Assembly: GCF_003952165.1 (NCBI RefSeq)
Contig: NZ_RXFT01000003.1
Location: 186,001 to 250,000 of the forward strand
From: Variovorax guangxiensis
GTDB lineage: Bacteria; Pseudomonadota; Gammaproteobacteria; Burkholderiales; Burkholderiaceae_C
Length of the DNA stretch: 64,000 bases
Reading direction: 5' to 3'
The translations under genes and the position numbers were made by a program. Each line of letters starts with the position of its first letter. Positions within the stretch are counted from its first letter, which is position 1. Shown here one piece after another: positions 33,887-42,664 of this stretch. The notes under the pieces were generated by a model. That model ran no database searches. It was not told the origin of the DNA and saw only the letters and a list, made by a program, of their open reading frames with translations.

Positions 33887-34660
33887 ATGCCCTCCGCCGC
33901 CCGCAAATCCCCAGCGACAGCCCCCTCCCCCGAACTCACGGAAGCCGACGACGCGAACGTGGACGAACGCGTCTACGGCGCCGTCTCCAAGGCCTTGCTG
34001 AGCGGCAAGCTGCGCCCCGGCACGCCGCTGCGCGAGCGCGCGCTGGCCGAAGCGCTGGGCTGCACGCGCGGCGCGGTGCGCAAGGCGCTGGCGCGGCTGG
34101 GCTCCGAAAAGCGGCTGGTGCTGGAGCACAACCGCGGCGCCTTCGTGCCCAACCCCTCGATCGACGACATGCGCGGCATCTATCGTGCGCGCCGCATCGT
34201 GGAAGCGGGGCTGGTGACCACGCTGTTCGGCAACCTTTCGCGCGACCAGGTAGCCGCGCTGCGCAAGCACGTGCAGGCGGAGCAAAAGGCCTTCAAGGAA
34301 GGCCGGCGCGAAGACGCGGTCCGGCTGGCCGGCGACTTCCACCTGCTGCTTGCGGAGATGGCGCAGAGCGAAGAGCTGCTGTCGTACATCAAGCGGCTCA
34401 TCTCGAATACCGAACTCTACAAGGCGCTCTACGACTCGGCAGAGGCCGCGAGCTGCGCGCCGCGCGAGCATGAGCAGATCATCGATGCACTGGCCACGGG
34501 CAAGTCGCTCGACAAGGCGCTGGCGGTGGCGCTGGAGCATCTCAACGAGCTGGAACAGCGGGTGATCGCGGGGGCGGCAGCGGAGCAGGAAGTCGACCTG
34601 GCGACGCTGCTGAATGGCGGCGGCACCGGCGGCAGCAAACCGCACGCGCACGACCACTGA
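33887..34660 (+). CDS. GntR/FadR family transcriptional regulator
   Basis: 257 residues: winged helix with PLRERALAEALGCTRGAVRKA (residues ~45-65) and an FCD effector domain (IYRARRIVEAGLVTTLF, FHLLLAEMAQSEELLSYIK, EHEQIIDALATG). It is divergent from the nucleobase operon and most likely its repressor, acting on the twin palindromes between them. Long hydrophilic N-terminus (residues 1-25). Confidence 0.93.
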   Translation: MPSAARKSPATAPSPELTEADDANVDERVYGAVSKALLSGKLRPGTPLRERALAEALGCTRGAVRKALARLGSEKRLVLEHNRGAFVPNPSIDDMRGIYRARRIVEAGLVTTLFGNLSRDQVAALRKHVQAEQKAFKEGRREDAVRLAGDFHLLLAEMAQSEELLSYIKRLISNTELYKALYDSAEAASCAPREHEQIIDALATGKSLDKALAVALEHLNELEQRVIAGAAAEQEVDLATLLNGGGTGGSKPHAHDH

Positions 34661-34723
34661 GGCATCCACGCTTCGCTCGCGGCCGAAGTGTGGCCGCGCC
34701 GGTGAGGGAATGATCGGCGCACC

Positions 34724-35650
34724 ATGCACGCATCCACACCCTCCTCCATCGACACGCCCCGCGCCAACCTCGCCTTCGAATGGGTGCTGCTCGCGGTGCT
34801 CGCCACCTGCTGGGGCGCCTCGTACACCTTCATCAAGATCGGCGTGGCGACGATCCCGCCGGTCACGCTGATCGCGGCGCGCACGCTCGTCGCCGGCCTG
34901 CTGCTGCTTGCGGTGCTTCACATGCGCGGCGTGAGGCTGCCGACGGAGCCCGCGACGTGGGGCCGCTTCGTGCTGCAGGCCTGCCTGAACAGCGTGCTGC
35001 CCTTCACGCTCATCGCATGGGCGGAACGCAGCGTCGACGCGGGGCTGGCGACCATCCTCAACTCGACCTCGCCGATCTTCATCTTCCTGCTGGGGCTGGG
35101 CCTTGGCGGCGCCGACAGGCCCACGCTGCGCCGCCTGTTCGGCGTGGGCGCGGGCCTCGCGGGCATCTGCCTCATCGTGGGCTTCGAGGCGCTGAACGGG
35201 CTCGGGCATTCGCTGCTCGCGCAGCTCGCCCTGGTGGCCGCCGCCGTCTGCTACGGCTGCGCCGCGATGTTCGGCCGCGTGTTCAAGGGGCTGGACCCGA
35301 TGGTGCCGGCGGCTGGATCGCTGGTCAGCGGCGCGGCGATGCTGCTGCCAGCGAGCATCCTCATCGACCGGCCCTGGACGCTCTCGCCGTCGGCCACATC
35401 GATGGCAGCGGTGCTCGCGCTCGCGGTGCTCTCCACGGCGCTTGCCTTCACGATCTACTTCCGGCTCATCAAGACGCTCGGGCCGATGTCCACCGCCGCC
35501 CAGGCCTACCTGCGCGTACCCATCGGCGTGACGATCGGTGTGGTGTTGCTCGGCGAGACGCTGGCGCCCACAGCATGGATAGGACTGGCCTGCGTGGTGA
35601 CCGGCGTGGTCGCGATGACGATGCCCGAGACGAAACTTTTGCGCCGCTGA
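34724..35650 (+). CDS. EamA (DMT) family transporter
   Basis: 308 residues, ten helices in two EamA repeats: FEWVLLAVLATCWGASYTFI at 18-37 and LAQLALVAAAVCYGCAAMFG in the second half, each with the W/Y-G pattern. Exporter of small metabolites or amino acids. Lies 63 bp after the GntR gene; a link to nucleobase use is possible but not shown. Confidence 0.9.
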   Translation: MHASTPSSIDTPRANLAFEWVLLAVLATCWGASYTFIKIGVATIPPVTLIAARTLVAGLLLLAVLHMRGVRLPTEPATWGRFVLQACLNSVLPFTLIAWAERSVDAGLATILNSTSPIFIFLLGLGLGGADRPTLRRLFGVGAGLAGICLIVGFEALNGLGHSLLAQLALVAAAVCYGCAAMFGRVFKGLDPMVPAAGSLVSGAAMLLPASILIDRPWTLSPSATSMAAVLALAVLSTALAFTIYFRLIKTLGPMSTAAQAYLRVPIGVTIGVVLLGETLAPTAWIGLACVVTGVVAMTMPETKLLRR

Positions 35651-35723
35651 GCGCAGTTTTTACACGGCGTTTAGATGGCCGCCCCTACGCTGCCGGCTCC
35701 TCCATTCGTCAGCGATTTCTTCG

Positions 35724-36554
35724 ATGAAAAACCTTCTGCGCATCGCACTGCCGATGCTCGTTCTTCCCACCCTCGGCGCCCTGCCGGTGCTCGCGAGCGC
35801 ACAGCTCAGCGGCAATGTGTCGCTCACCACCGACTACAAGTTCCGCGGCCAGGACCAGGACATGCTCGGCAAGAACGACTACGCCAAGACCAGCGCCTTC
35901 AAGCCCGCCATCCAGGGCGGCTTCGACTACGCCTTCGGCGACAGCGGCTTCTACGTGGGCAACTGGAATTCGAGCGTCAACTGGCTCAAGGGCAACAGCA
36001 TCGAAAGCGACATCTACGGTGGCTACAAGTTCAAGGCCGGCCCCTTCGACATGGACGTGGGCGCGCTCACGTACATTTACCCGGGCAACTCCTCGGGCAA
36101 CACCACCGAGCTCTATGGCAGCGCGGGCTACACCGACGAGACCATCGGCTCTTTCACGCTGAAGTACTCGCACACGGTGTCGAAGGACTACTTCGGCTAT
36201 GCGGGCAACAAGGCCGGCTCGGGCCTCAAGGGCACCAACACCGGCTACCTGAACCTGGCCTACAGCAAGGAGATCGCGCCCAAGCTCACGCTGAAGGCGG
36301 CCGTGGGCTACACGAACATGTCGAGCGGCATCCGCAGCCTGGGCTACAAGAGCTACGTCGACTACAACGTGGGCGCAAGCTACGACTTCGGCAACGGGCT
36401 CTCGCTGGCAGGCTCGGTGCAGGGGGCCAACAGGCAGAGCGCGTATCTGTCCGTGAGCGATCCGGGCATCGACCTGGGCTTCGGGCCGTTGGGCAGGCAG
36501 ACCTACTCGCCGAACAAGGCGCGCTTCATCCTCACGCTGACGAAGACGCTCTGA
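35724..36554 (+). CDS. TorF family putative porin (TIGR02001 type)
   Basis: 276 residues. Signal peptide (VLPTLGALPVLASA^QL). Mature protein opens SGNVSLTTDYKFRGQDQD, the TorF signature, and continues with beta strands ending in aromatic residues, through to FILTLTKTL. Outer-membrane beta-barrel; usually linked to uptake in Burkholderiales. Stands alone, 73 bp after the EamA gene and convergent with the Bug protein. Confidence 0.93.
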   Translation: MKNLLRIALPMLVLPTLGALPVLASAQLSGNVSLTTDYKFRGQDQDMLGKNDYAKTSAFKPAIQGGFDYAFGDSGFYVGNWNSSVNWLKGNSIESDIYGGYKFKAGPFDMDVGALTYIYPGNSSGNTTELYGSAGYTDETIGSFTLKYSHTVSKDYFGYAGNKAGSGLKGTNTGYLNLAYSKEIAPKLTLKAAVGYTNMSSGIRSLGYKSYVDYNVGASYDFGNGLSLAGSVQGANRQSAYLSVSDPGIDLGFGPLGRQTYSPNKARFILTLTKTL

Positions 36555-36563
36555 GCACCAGCA

Positions 36564-37592
36564 TCAGTCGATGCTGATGTTCGCCGCCTTCGCGACCTCG
36601 GCCCACTTCACACGGTTGTCGTGCACGGTCTTCTTGAACTGTGCCGGCGACTCGATGCGCACGGTGTTGCCCTGGCTCTCGAAGTGCTCTCGGATCTCGG
36701 GGGTTTCCAGCACCGCCTTCACGGCGGCGTTGAGCTTGTCGACGATCTGCGGGTCGGTGCCCTTGGGCGCGAAGATGCCGAACCAGATCGAGCTGTCGAA
36801 GCCCTTGGTGCCGGGCAAGCCGCTCGACGCGATGGTGGGCACCTCCTTCACCGCGGGCACCGCCGCCGCGGTGGTCACGCCCAGCAGGCGCACCTTGCCG
36901 GCCTTGTAGTGCGGCAGCACGGTCTGCACCTGGTTCATGATGCAGCAGGTCTCGCCGCGCACCACCGAGGTGATGGCCTCGGGGCCGCCCTTGTAGGGCA
37001 CGTGCACCATGTTCAGGCCCAGGCGCGAGTTGAACTCGGCAAAGGCCATGTGCGTGCCGGCGCCGTTGCCTGTAGACGCATAGTTGTACTTGCCGGGGTT
37101 GGCCTTGACCAGCTCGACGAATTCCTTCAAGGTCTTGACGTTGATCACGTCGGGATTGATGGTGAGCACGTTCGACACGTCGAGCACCGGCGCCACCGGC
37201 ACGAAGTCGGCCTCCACGTCGAAGGGCAGCTTCTTGTAGAGCGCGGCGTTGCTGCCGTGCGTGGCGGCGGTGCCGAAGGAGAGCGTGTAGCCGTCGGCCT
37301 TCGAATGCGCCACGTAGTCGCTGGCGATGTTGCCCGCGGCGCCCGACTTGTAGTCGATGATGACCGGCTTGCCCAGCTGCTTCGCCAGCGGCTCCTGGAT
37401 GGTGCGGGCCACCACGTCCACGCCCGAGCCGGCCGGGAATCCCATGATCAGCGTGACGGGTTGCTGCGGCCAGTCGTGCGCCGCGTGCTGGGCGAAGGCG
37501 GCGGTTGTCGCCAGCGAGGCGGCGGCCAGCAGCACGGTGCGACGGGCGGGTCGGGCGAATCTGGCAAGACGGGTGAATGGAGAATGAGCCAT
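36564..37592 (-). CDS. Bug family tripartite tricarboxylate transporter substrate-binding protein
   Basis: 342 residues with an N-terminal signal (LLAAASLATTAAFA^QH). Bug/TctC pattern: VTLIMGFPAGSGVDVVART, YKSGAAGNIASDYVAHSK, YASTGNGAGTHMAFAEF, VHVPYKGGPEAITSVV. Binds carboxylates or related ligands in the periplasm; no TctA/TctB genes here, so it is an orphan. Start at ATG 37590-37592, preferred over an upstream extension with no signal. Confidence 0.93.
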   Translation of the reverse strand: MAHSPFTRLARFARPARRTVLLAAASLATTAAFAQHAAHDWPQQPVTLIMGFPAGSGVDVVARTIQEPLAKQLGKPVIIDYKSGAAGNIASDYVAHSKADGYTLSFGTAATHGSNAALYKKLPFDVEADFVPVAPVLDVSNVLTINPDVINVKTLKEFVELVKANPGKYNYASTGNGAGTHMAFAEFNSRLGLNMVHVPYKGGPEAITSVVRGETCCIMNQVQTVLPHYKAGKVRLLGVTTAAAVPAVKEVPTIASSGLPGTKGFDSSIWFGIFAPKGTDPQIVDKLNAAVKAVLETPEIREHFESQGNTVRIESPAQFKKTVHDNRVKWAEVAKAANISID

Positions 37593-37728
37593 GGCAGTCT
37601 TTCGGTCGTTCAGTCTTTTGTCTTCAATACAGACGGTGCACGCGCATTGTGGCGCGCGGCTGATGCCCGATTCCATATGAGCTTATGCGCGACATGCAGG
37701 TATCGCGCCTGCTCCCGATAATCGCCCC

Positions 37729-39399
37729 ATGGTCCGCTCCACCCAACAACTACACGCCCCACGCGAGCCCGCGCCCCTGCGCCCGGCCGCCACGGTGCTG
37801 CTGCTGCGCGACAGCGCCGCCGGCATCGAAGTGCTCATGACCCGCCGTTCCGCCACCGCCAGCTTCGCGCCCGGTGCCTACGTGTTTCCCGGCGGCCACA
37901 TCGACGAGGCCGACGAGGCCGCCAAGCGCATCGCCACGCGCCGCCCCACGCAAAGCCGCGTGCAGCGCACGCAGGCCATCGCGGCCATCCGCGAGGCCTT
38001 CGAGGAGCTGGGCATCCTGCTCGCGCACCGCCAGGCCGACGGCCAGCCGGTGAGCGCCGACGAGGTCGCCTCGATGGACCGCGGCAACACGGCCGGCACT
38101 GCCTTCGCCGACCAGTGCGCCGCGCGCGGCCTGGTGCTCGATTCCGACCGCGTCTTCACCTTCGCTCACTGGATGACCGACCGCGACCTGCCGCGCCGCT
38201 TCGACGTGCCCTTCCTGGTGGCGCGCATGCCCGAGGGCCAGGTGCCCACCGCCGACGAGAGCGAGCAGTTCGAGCCCTGCTGGGTACGCCCCGCCGATGC
38301 GCTCGCGCGCCACGAGGCCGGCAGCTTCTTCATGATCTTCCCGACCGTGCGCACGCTGCAGCGCATGGCCACCTACGCCACGGTCGACGGCCTGCTTGCG
38401 GCCTGCGCAGGCGAGGTGCCGCTGTGGACCAGCTGCCCGCGCGCCGGCCTGCTCAAGGGCGAGGACGCGCGCTACATGGAGCACGAATCGCCCTACGGCG
38501 AACTCGCGATGGTGTGCCCCGACGGCCAGATCGCGCATGCGCTCGACTGGCAAAGCGAAACCCCGGTGCCGCTGCTGAAGAACGTGACGCGCCTGACCGC
38601 GCCCAACGCCAGCATCATGACCGGCCCCGGCACCAACAGCTACATCGTGGGCGACGCGGCCACCGGCTACATCGTGATCGACCCGGGTCCGAACGACTTC
38701 GACCACATCGGCCGCCTGTGGCGCGCCACGCATGGCGACATCCGCATGATCGTCTGCACGCACTCGCATGCCGACCACTCGCCGGGCGCGGCGCCGCTGC
38801 AGGCGCTGTGCAAGAACGCAAGCAAGCCGCCGATCCTCGGGCTGGCCTCGAAGCCGACGGCACGCTCCACCGCGCGCTTCACGCCCGAGCGCGAACTGGC
38901 CGACGGCGAGCGCCTGGTGCTCTCGGGCACCACCGAAGCGGGCGAGGCCGTCTCGCACACGCTGCGCGTGATCCACACGCCCGGCCACGCGGCCAACCAC
39001 CTGTGCCTGGTGCTGGAGGAAGACGGCCTGCTGTTCTCGGGCGACCACATCCTCAATGGCAGCACCACGGTGATCGATCCGCCCGACGGCGACATGGGCG
39101 CGTACCTCGATTCGCTGGACACGCTCGACAAGGCCTGCGAGGCGGGCGGCATCGACTTCATCCTGCCCGCGCACGGCTACGTGATCGGCTTCGCCCGCAC
39201 CGCCATCGGCATGCTGAAGGCGCACCGGCTCAAGCGCGAGGCCAAGATCGCGGCGGCCATGCAGAAGCTGCCCGAGGGCACGCCCGACGACTGGCTGCCG
39301 CTGGCTTACGACGACGTGCCCGAACGCATGTGGCCGGTGGCCGCGCGCTCGCTGGCTGCGCATGTGGCGCACATCCGGCAACTGGCCGCGCATCGATGA
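37729..39399 (+). CDS. NUDIX hydrolase fused to metallo-beta-lactamase-fold hydrolase
   Basis: 556 residues, two enzymes in one chain. Residues 18-250 are a NUDT19-like NUDIX domain with VFPGGHIDEADEAAKR and, after an insert, AAIREAFEELGIL (REAFEELG at 88-95). Residues ~275-556 are an LACTB2-like MBL domain: THSHADHS at 344-351, HTPGHAANHLCLVL, FSGDHILNG. Each site is complete. This domain pair is known in Burkholderiales but the substrates are not settled; CoA-type or RNA-type leftovers are possible. ATGA overlap with the next gene. Confidence 0.9.
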   Translation: MVRSTQQLHAPREPAPLRPAATVLLLRDSAAGIEVLMTRRSATASFAPGAYVFPGGHIDEADEAAKRIATRRPTQSRVQRTQAIAAIREAFEELGILLAHRQADGQPVSADEVASMDRGNTAGTAFADQCAARGLVLDSDRVFTFAHWMTDRDLPRRFDVPFLVARMPEGQVPTADESEQFEPCWVRPADALARHEAGSFFMIFPTVRTLQRMATYATVDGLLAACAGEVPLWTSCPRAGLLKGEDARYMEHESPYGELAMVCPDGQIAHALDWQSETPVPLLKNVTRLTAPNASIMTGPGTNSYIVGDAATGYIVIDPGPNDFDHIGRLWRATHGDIRMIVCTHSHADHSPGAAPLQALCKNASKPPILGLASKPTARSTARFTPERELADGERLVLSGTTEAGEAVSHTLRVIHTPGHAANHLCLVLEEDGLLFSGDHILNGSTTVIDPPDGDMGAYLDSLDTLDKACEAGGIDFILPAHGYVIGFARTAIGMLKAHRLKREAKIAAAMQKLPEGTPDDWLPLAYDDVPERMWPVAARSLAAHVAHIRQLAAHR

Positions 39400-40124
39400 G
39401 CGGCATGGCGACTACCTCGCCCGTCGACGGCGAAGGCATCCGCCTTGCCAAGCGCGTGGCCGCGCAGGCCGGCGTGTCGCGGCGCGATGCGGAGCTGCTG
39501 ATAGAGAACGGCGCGGTGCGCGTCGACGGCGTGCAGCAGACGCTGCCGCAGTCGCGCGTGCTGCCGCACCAGCGGGTGGAGATCGAGGCCGGCGTGAAGC
39601 CGCAGCCTGTGGAGCCCGTCACGCTGCTGCTGTACAAGCCTGCCGGCATGCCCATCGACACCGCGCACGAACTGCTCGTTGCCGCCAACCACCACGAGCC
39701 CGAGCGCGCCGGGCGACGTTTCCTGCCGGCGCATGCGAGGGGGCAGCGCTGCATGACGCCGCTGGAGACCGGCGCGAGCGGGCTGGTGGCGTTCACGCAG
39801 GAATGGCGCGTGGAGCGCAAGCTGCACGAGGATGCAGCCTTCCTCGAACACGAAGTGATGGTGGACGTGGCCGGCCCGGTGAGCCCCGAGGTGCTCGCGC
39901 GGCTCGAACGCTCGCCGGCGCGAGTGAGCATCGGCCGGCAGGCCGAGGAGCAGACAGGCCTGCGCTTCGCGCTCAAGGGCGCGCGGCCGGGGCAGATCGC
40001 CCACATCTGCGACGGGGTGAACCTGCGGATACTGGCGATGCGGCGCATCCGCATCGGCCGCGTGCCGCTGGCGGGGCTGCAGCCAGGCCAGTGGCGCTAC
40101 CTTGCACCCCACGAACGCTTCTGA
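39396..40124 (+). CDS. RluF/RsuA-like pseudouridine synthase homologue lacking the catalytic Asp
   Basis: 242 residues. An S4 RNA-binding domain (RLAKRVAAQAGVSRRDAELL, residues 16-65) and a pseudouridine synthase domain with motif I LLYKPAG at 78-84. The catalytic loop, normally R-L-D-x2-T-S-G-L, reads PLETGASGL (122-130), so the nucleophilic Asp is Glu124 and the Arg is Pro. The gene is otherwise intact. Either a weak or changed enzyme, or an RNA-binding protein that no longer modifies. Coupled by ATGA to the NUDIX-MBL gene. Confidence 0.8.
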   Translation: MSGMATTSPVDGEGIRLAKRVAAQAGVSRRDAELLIENGAVRVDGVQQTLPQSRVLPHQRVEIEAGVKPQPVEPVTLLLYKPAGMPIDTAHELLVAANHHEPERAGRRFLPAHARGQRCMTPLETGASGLVAFTQEWRVERKLHEDAAFLEHEVMVDVAGPVSPEVLARLERSPARVSIGRQAEEQTGLRFALKGARPGQIAHICDGVNLRILAMRRIRIGRVPLAGLQPGQWRYLAPHERF

Positions 40125-40264
40125 CAACAACAGCAAGAACAAAAAAGAAGAAAAACCGTCGAGAAGAGAAGACAGAGGACGACAACGACGATGCACCGCA
40201 TTCGCGCGGCCCGCAATTTTCAGCCCGCGGCCTCCAGGGGCCGCCCTCAGGGAGAGACTGAGTC

Positions 40265-40807
40265 ATGAAGTTCGCTACACCGGGCGCCGCCCTCGCCTGC
40301 ACCGTGCCGCTGGCACTGGTGGCGGGGTGCTCCTACCTCACGCCCGCGCCGCCGCCCCCGCCGCCGGCACCGCCGCCGCCCGTGGTGTCGAAGGACGGCC
40401 TCGCGCCCATCACCGAGCAGCAGGTCGAGCGCATCCGCGAGGCCATCGCCAGCAAGCCGCCGAGCCCGGCCGTGGGCAAGGTGGTGCGCAGCGCCTCGCC
40501 GACCATCGAGTCCTTCGTTCGCACCGAGGGCTGCATCACGGCGCGCAACGGCGCGGTGCTCAACCCCTTCGCCGCGCCCGGGCGCCTGTTCGACGGCACC
40601 GGCTTCCAGGGCGGCCCGATGGCCGAGATGCAGTACCACGACAAGACCGCCTGCGTGACGGTGAAGCGCATCCAGAACTGGAAGATGGTCTCGCCCAAGC
40701 TGCTGCGCTTCGAGGTGGTCTACGTGGGCGACGACGGCGAAGAGCGCGCCGTCAAGCGCCACGAACTGGTGCGCCAGCCCAAGGGCGGGTGGCTGTTCAC
40801 GCGCTGA
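40265..40807 (+). CDS. Lipoprotein with proline-rich N-terminus, unknown function
   Basis: 180 residues. Lipobox LVAGC (Cys22), then a proline run (about 13 of 16 residues, 28-43), then a globular part with two Cys (GCITARNG, TACVTVKR) and a strand-rich C-terminus (LLRFEVVYVGDDGEERAVKR). The proline stretch may span peptidoglycan. No family recognised. Confidence 0.7.
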   Translation: MKFATPGAALACTVPLALVAGCSYLTPAPPPPPPAPPPPVVSKDGLAPITEQQVERIREAIASKPPSPAVGKVVRSASPTIESFVRTEGCITARNGAVLNPFAAPGRLFDGTGFQGGPMAEMQYHDKTACVTVKRIQNWKMVSPKLLRFEVVYVGDDGEERAVKRHELVRQPKGGWLFTR

Positions 40808-41038
40808 AGTCTCTCTCCTGCTCGCGCGAAGGCCGGGACAAACCCCAGGAGCAGCGCCTTTTTGCACACTCGCGAAGGCTCGCGCGTGCAACATTTGTTG
40901 CGCCAAACGTAACGGCATGTACGATTCGCGCCGGCCTGAAGGTCCAGACCTTGGCCGAAGCCCCGTTGCCAAAGCCTCCTGCACATATCTAGAGAGGTGC
41001 GGCGACACATTCGAATCACATGTCCGAGGGAGAAACCC

Positions 41039-42127
41039 ATGTTCGCTATCCGCAGCGCCGTCATACCGGTGTTGGCATCGTTCCTGTTCGCCGGTTGCAC
41101 GCATCTGCCGGCTACCCAGCCGGTCAAGCCTGAAGTCTTGAGCGCTCTCCAACCGGTCGAGGTGAAGGTCGGGATCAATCAGCCCGAGCTGTACGCGGCG
41201 TTCGTCCGCTCGACTGCGGGAGCCTCCGGCGCCGCGGCCTGTGCGGCTGTGCCAGGATTCGGAATCCTGCTGGCTGCGGCCTGCGGCGGCGCGTTCGGCG
41301 CGGTGGACGCGAGCGTCAACGCAGCGCGGGCCAAGGCTGCCGAGGAAAGCGTCCGCCCGCTGAAGGACGAGCTGGTCGACGTGAGCTTCGACCAGCTCAT
41401 GCGCGAGTCGATCACGCAATCGCTGCAGACGGTGCCGGGCATGCAGCTCGAGAGCGTGGCCATCACCAAGACCGTCACCACGGATGCCTACGAAAAGACG
41501 TTCAAGGCCTCGAAGTCGAATTCGGTGATGTTCATCAACCTCGACTACCACCTGTCGACCGATTTCTCTACGCTGGAAGTCTCGGCACGAGGGCTGATCT
41601 ATCCGCGCGGTGCCACGGCGCGCAAGGCCGCCAAGTTGCCGACTTCGATTTCGACGACACCCTCGGAGCCCGCGCTCGCACTGCAGAACGCGACCTACCG
41701 CAGCAACATCATCTATCGTGCGAAGCACCCGGCGGCGGGCGACGACGCCACGAAGAACATCGCCGCCTGGAAGGCGGACAACGCCCGCTTCCTGAAGATG
41801 GCGCTGCAGGACGGCATTGCGCAATCGACGGCACTCCTGGCCGCCGATCTCCAGAGCAAGCATCCCGTCTATGCGCCGGCAACGGCCAAGGTCGATGTGC
41901 CCCCTGGCCTGAAAGCCAACTTGGTGTCGCAAGGCAACACGGGCAAGCTGCTTCGCTATCCCGATGGATCGCTGTACTTCGACGCGGCGCTGGCCAACGT
42001 CGTGGCCGCGGCGCCGCCGGCAGTAGCCGCTGCTCCCGCTGCGCCCGCAACGGTCGCAGCCGCCGATACCGCATCGGCCGCCGCGGTGCCCACCGCACAG
42101 CCCGCTACGGACACGGCGGCGAAGTGA
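41039..42127 (+). CDS. Hypothetical lipoprotein
   Basis: 362 residues. Lipobox LFAGC (Cys20). A Gly/Ala-rich segment near 60-85 (AAACAAVPGFGILLAAACGG) could insert in the membrane. C-terminus is Ala/Pro-rich. Start ATG 41039 with GAGGGAG six bases upstream. Coupled by GTGA to the next lipoprotein, so the two likely act together. Family not recognised. Confidence 0.68.
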   Translation: MFAIRSAVIPVLASFLFAGCTHLPATQPVKPEVLSALQPVEVKVGINQPELYAAFVRSTAGASGAAACAAVPGFGILLAAACGGAFGAVDASVNAARAKAAEESVRPLKDELVDVSFDQLMRESITQSLQTVPGMQLESVAITKTVTTDAYEKTFKASKSNSVMFINLDYHLSTDFSTLEVSARGLIYPRGATARKAAKLPTSISTTPSEPALALQNATYRSNIIYRAKHPAAGDDATKNIAAWKADNARFLKMALQDGIAQSTALLAADLQSKHPVYAPATAKVDVPPGLKANLVSQGNTGKLLRYPDGSLYFDAALANVVAAAPPAVAAAPAAPATVAAADTASAAAVPTAQPATDTAAK

Positions 42128-42663
42128 CGCGCGAGGACTGGCGCCGCGCCGCCTGCTGGGTGCTGGCGGTGCCGCTGTTCGTGGCGGGCTGTGCGTCGGA
42201 AAGGGTGACAGGTCTGCAGCGCCGGACTGCGGCTGCGCAACCGGGTGCTTCGGTGCCTGCCTGCCCCTTCTCTCTCGGTGCCATCGACGACCGGCGGGAC
42301 GCGCAGAGCCTTGGACAGATGGGCCGCACGCATATCGACGGCGTTGGCTTCGACGAGTGGTTCAGGGCCGGCATTGCATCGATTCCCGGCTACACGCGCG
42401 ATGCTGCCGCGCCAACCCTGCGCATCACGGTGCTCAAAGCCTACGTGCACGGCCTCATCACATTGAAATCCGCCAACCTCGTCGTGCGCGTTCAGCTTCC
42501 GCCGGATGGCTCCAGTGCCGCGGCCACGAAGACCTATCGCGGCTTCGACGACTCGATCAATTGGTCCACGTCCGAGAGCGAGATCCAGCAGGCATTCGAC
42601 GCCGCGCTTGACAATCTCACGGCGCAGATCGGCGCGGACCTGAAGAAACGCTGCGGGGCCTGA
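42124..42663 (+). CDS. Hypothetical lipoprotein, partner of upstream gene
   Basis: 179 residues from a GTG overlapping the previous stop. Lipobox VAGC (Cys23). The mature part has CPFSLGAIDDRRDAQSLGQM and a YxGFDDSINWSTSESEIQQAF stretch before DNLTAQIG; the pattern resembles lipoproteins that sit in cell-envelope complexes, but I cannot name the family. Confidence 0.66.
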   Translation: MTREDWRRAACWVLAVPLFVAGCASERVTGLQRRTAAAQPGASVPACPFSLGAIDDRRDAQSLGQMGRTHIDGVGFDEWFRAGIASIPGYTRDAAAPTLRITVLKAYVHGLITLKSANLVVRVQLPPDGSSAAATKTYRGFDDSINWSTSESEIQQAFDAALDNLTAQIGADLKKRCGA

Positions 42664-42664
42664 A

